DNA of 7,715 bases from CAWEHQ01 sp051001995 (GTDB lineage Bacteria > Actinomycetota > Thermoleophilia > Solirubrobacterales > Thermoleophilaceae), in contig JBPCMT010000079.1 in NCBI GenBank assembly GCA_051001995.1, forward strand, positions 1-7,715, in the 5' to 3' direction. Below, one piece after another: positions 6,543 through 7,715 of the stretch (position 1 is the first letter of the stretch; every line of letters starts with the position of its first letter). The notes under the pieces are model-generated. The model ran no database searches. It was not told where the DNA came from and was given only the letters and a program-made list of their open reading frames with translations. Both the position numbers and the translations under genes were made by a program.

Positions 6543-6655
6543 CGGCGAGCGCTATGCGCGATGAGCCGCGAGCAAGATGCGCGGGCCAGTGCTCACTCCG
6601 TGGCTACGGCGCGGGCCGGAACTTCGGGTGCGTGACAGCCGTGAGTCGGTGCCCT

Positions 6656-6925
6656 CTAGCCGGGCTGTCCGTCGCCGTCGAGACGATCCAACATGCGCAG
6701 AGTCGCCTGGGTATGCGCCCTGATGTCCGCGCGCATGTCGTTGATCGACTCCTCAATCGCGGTCATCGCTGCGACCGTCTTTCCCCATACCCGGGTGTTG
6801 CGCTCAAAGGCCTGGGTGTTCCGCTCGAAGGCCTGGGTGTTCCGCTCGAGCACCCGGTTGTTGCGCTCGAGGTGGGCGTCAAAGCGCTCGATCAAGGGAT
6901 CGGGCCTGTCGTCTTCGAGGGCCAT
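6656..6925 (-). CDS. Small coiled-coil protein with four tandem heptads
   Basis: This 89-residue, hydrophilic protein has no signal peptide or membrane segment. Residues 19-46 are four consecutive seven-residue units (LERNNRV, LERNTQA, FERNTQA, FERNTRV), followed by Trp47. Each starts with a Leu or Phe and has Asn at the fourth place, as expected of a coiled coil with a polar layer in every heptad. A second helical stretch, KTVAAMTAIEESINDMRADI (49-68), continues to near residue 82, and the tail is acidic and Gly-rich. The heptads are encoded by 21-bp DNA repeats. No clear Shine-Dalgarno lies near the ATG at 6925, but a -10-like CATAAT sits 7 bases upstream, so the mRNA may be leaderless. I do not recognise a named family. 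The regular, gap-free heptads and start context argue that it is a real gene. It could be an oligomerising or scaffold protein. Confidence 0.7.
   Translation of the reverse strand: MALEDDRPDPLIERFDAHLERNNRVLERNTQAFERNTQAFERNTRVWGKTVAAMTAIEESINDMRADIRAHTQATLRMLDRLDGDGQPG
6795..6878. repeat. Four tandem 21-bp repeats inside the coiled-coil gene
   Basis: Units are 6795-6815, 6816-6836, 6837-6857 and 6858-6878. The first two differ at 2 of 21 positions and the second and third at 4 of 21; the fourth is more divergent. The period equals seven codons, so gain or loss of a unit keeps the reading frame and changes the coil length by one heptad. Confidence 0.9.
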
Positions 6926-6932
6926 CGCGGTG

Positions 6933-6938
6933 ATTATG
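6933..6938 (-). promoter_or_regulatory. Candidate -10 element for a leaderless transcript
   Basis: On the - strand CATAAT (5 of 6 matches to TATAAT) ends 7 bases before the ATG at 6925, so transcription would begin at or next to the start codon. This would explain the missing ribosome binding site, and leaderless mRNAs are common in actinobacteria. No good -35 is present at 16-19 bases spacing; the region there is taken up by an inverted repeat. Confidence 0.45.
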
Positions 6939-6954
6939 CCTCGCGGGTCTCCGC

Positions 6955-6973
6955 GCCGCCACCGTTTGGCGGC
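6955..6973. promoter_or_regulatory. Inverted repeat at the -35 position of the coiled-coil gene
   Basis: GCCGCCA-ccgtt-TGGCGGC is a perfect 7-bp inverted repeat with a 5-base loop. It ends 16 bases upstream of the CATAAT hexamer, where the -35 would be, so it could be an operator or activator site. As RNA it could form a hairpin, but no U-run follows on either strand, so it is not a typical intrinsic terminator. Confidence 0.4.
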
Positions 6974-6985
6974 AGAAAGTTACGT

Positions 6986-7007
6986 TCGCGGGGCTCGAGC
7001 TCCGCGA
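6986..7007. promoter_or_regulatory. 22-bp near-perfect palindrome between the Fic and coiled-coil genes
   Basis: The two 11-base half-sites pair at 10 of 11 positions with no central gap, around a CTCGAG core; the odd pair would be G-U in RNA. It lies 12 bases beyond the smaller inverted repeat. Read on the - strand it is followed by ACGTAACTTTCT, only weakly T-rich, so it is a poor terminator for the Fic gene and more like a protein-binding site. Confidence 0.4.
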
Positions 7008-7174
7008 GTTGTCACACCGCCTCGTATCCCTTCAAGTGCCTCGGTCTTCCAGCAGAGCCTTCCTCAGCGTCCGCAGCGGCGTCTGGCCAGGGCGGGGCGT
7101 GGCGGCCTGACGGCAAGACGCACTGGGAAGGGATAGCGAAATCGAGCTCGGCGGTGAACACAGCTCGCGAGCCT

Positions 7175-7715
7175 CTACGGCCGCCGCCACCGCGCGCTTG
7201 GGCCACCGCCTTGCGCGACGATCTGCTTACTGTCGCGCAATTCGTTGATGACCAGCCGAACGGTGGCCGGACTGACCTCCGGAAGAGCGCGCTCGATATC
7301 CCGGCGGCGAAACTCTGGTGGCGCCTGCTTCAGGATGTACTCACGAACGCGATCCTGCTTGCTTCCCGCTTCCTCAGCCGCTGCGGCCACTCGCTGCTCG
7401 AAATCGTCGTACGCGCCCGCGAGAACCTGCGCAAGGTATGAGGTCCACGGCCAGATGTCGTGCTCACCCTCGTGCCAAGCGCGCTGGGACTTGTAGAGCC
7501 GGTCGTAGTAGGTGTTCTTTGACTCGAAGATGCGCTGCTCGATACTGACGTAGCGGGCAACTCCGTAACCCTGGGAAAGCAATTCGTAGGTGGTCAACAG
7601 CCGCGCGAGCCGGCCGTTTCCGTCAGCTACCGGATGGATGGCCAAGAAGTCGACGACCAAGGCCCCGATCAGAACCAAGGGATGGGTCCGGCCCTCGCCC
7701 TTGCGGTCGTTGTAG
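7175..7715 (-). CDS. Fic-domain protein with C-terminal winged helix (5' end outside window)
   Basis: Fic proteins usually transfer AMP from ATP to a target hydroxyl, and some use other nucleotides. The last 179 residues are visible, in frame from 7714. GEGRTHPLVLIGALVVDFLA (7-26) leads into the active-site motif HPVADGNGRLAR (27-38), with the catalytic His27, the metal-binding Asp31, the anion-hole Gly-Asn-Gly (32-34) and Arg35 and Arg38. The usual Phe two residues after the His is Val29. ELLSQGYGVARYVSIEQRI and YYDRLYKSQRAWHEGEHDIW are typical of the large Fic family with a C-terminal winged helix. The segment DRVREYILKQAPPEFRRRDI to the end (121-179) is that winged helix. An N-terminal inhibitory helix, if any, is off the window. 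GC is about 60% (144 of 240 bases counted in 7441-7680), well below the 73-75% in neighbouring genes, which may mean acquisition by transfer. No antitoxin gene is visible downstream. Confidence 0.92.
   Translation of the reverse strand, partial: YNDRKGEGRTHPLVLIGALVVDFLAIHPVADGNGRLARLLTTYELLSQGYGVARYVSIEQRIFESKNTYYDRLYKSQRAWHEGEHDIWPWTSYLAQVLAGAYDDFEQRVAAAAEEAGSKQDRVREYILKQAPPEFRRRDIERALPEVSPATVRLVINELRDSKQIVAQGGGPSARWRRP

Noticed and set aside
6580..6655. Possible tRNA-like stretch in the gap before the AlkZ-like gene
   Set aside because: It has no T-loop consensus, no consistent acceptor pairing and no anticodon arm.
7012..7206. Possible 64-codon - strand gene after the Fic gene
   Set aside because: It starts inside the end of the Fic gene, has low-complexity Gly/Arg/Ala stretches and no clear ribosome binding site.
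6212..7441. 409-codon open frame on the + strand across the right side
   Set aside because: It runs opposite the AlkZ-like, coiled-coil and Fic genes and through both gaps. Its composition follows the codons of the opposite strand.

Overview
The window is GC-rich DNA (about 73-75% GC in the core genes where I counted), with GTG and TTG starts, a 4-base stop/start overlap and an actinobacterial-type BioD P-loop (GTGTGVGKS). It fits a high-GC actinobacterium, possibly of the Thermoleophilia/Solirubrobacterales kind. The lineage is inferred from style, not from a marker gene.

Left half, + strand (1-3079): a compact biotin-synthesis operon. It holds the 3' end of bioB (with an unusual tail of about 110 residues), then bioF (overlapping bioB by 4 bases), bioD (21 bases after bioF, TTG start, same reading frame as bioF), and a small protein made of one cyclic-nucleotide-binding (CNB) domain, 18 bases further on. 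BioF makes 7-keto-8-aminopelargonate, BioD closes the ureido ring to give dethiobiotin, and BioB inserts sulfur. BioA, the step between BioF and BioD, is not in the window.

Right half, - strand (7715 back to 3083), read in transcription order: the 3' part of a Fic-domain protein with a C-terminal winged helix; a small coiled-coil protein built on four 21-bp repeats; a HTH_42/AlkZ-like winged-helix protein; a medium-chain-type acyl-CoA synthetase; and a small VOC (glyoxalase-fold) protein. The last three lie 70-77 bases apart and may be co-transcribed. The VOC gene meets the biotin operon tail-to-tail with only 3 bases between the stop codons.

There are two larger gaps. In 6437-6655 (219 bases) I see only one 16-bp palindrome. 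In 6926-7174 (249 bases) there is a -10-like hexamer placed for a leaderless transcript of the coiled-coil gene, plus two inverted repeats. I found no tRNA, rRNA, CRISPR array, insertion sequence or convincing intrinsic terminator. The Fic end is clearly less GC-rich (about 60%), so the right edge may border an acquired segment.

Most genes are ordinary. The points that deserve a second look are the BioB tail, the CNB protein attached to the biotin operon, the changed glutamine motif in the AlkZ-like protein, and the repeat-built coiled-coil gene with its promoter region. None of these proves a new system.
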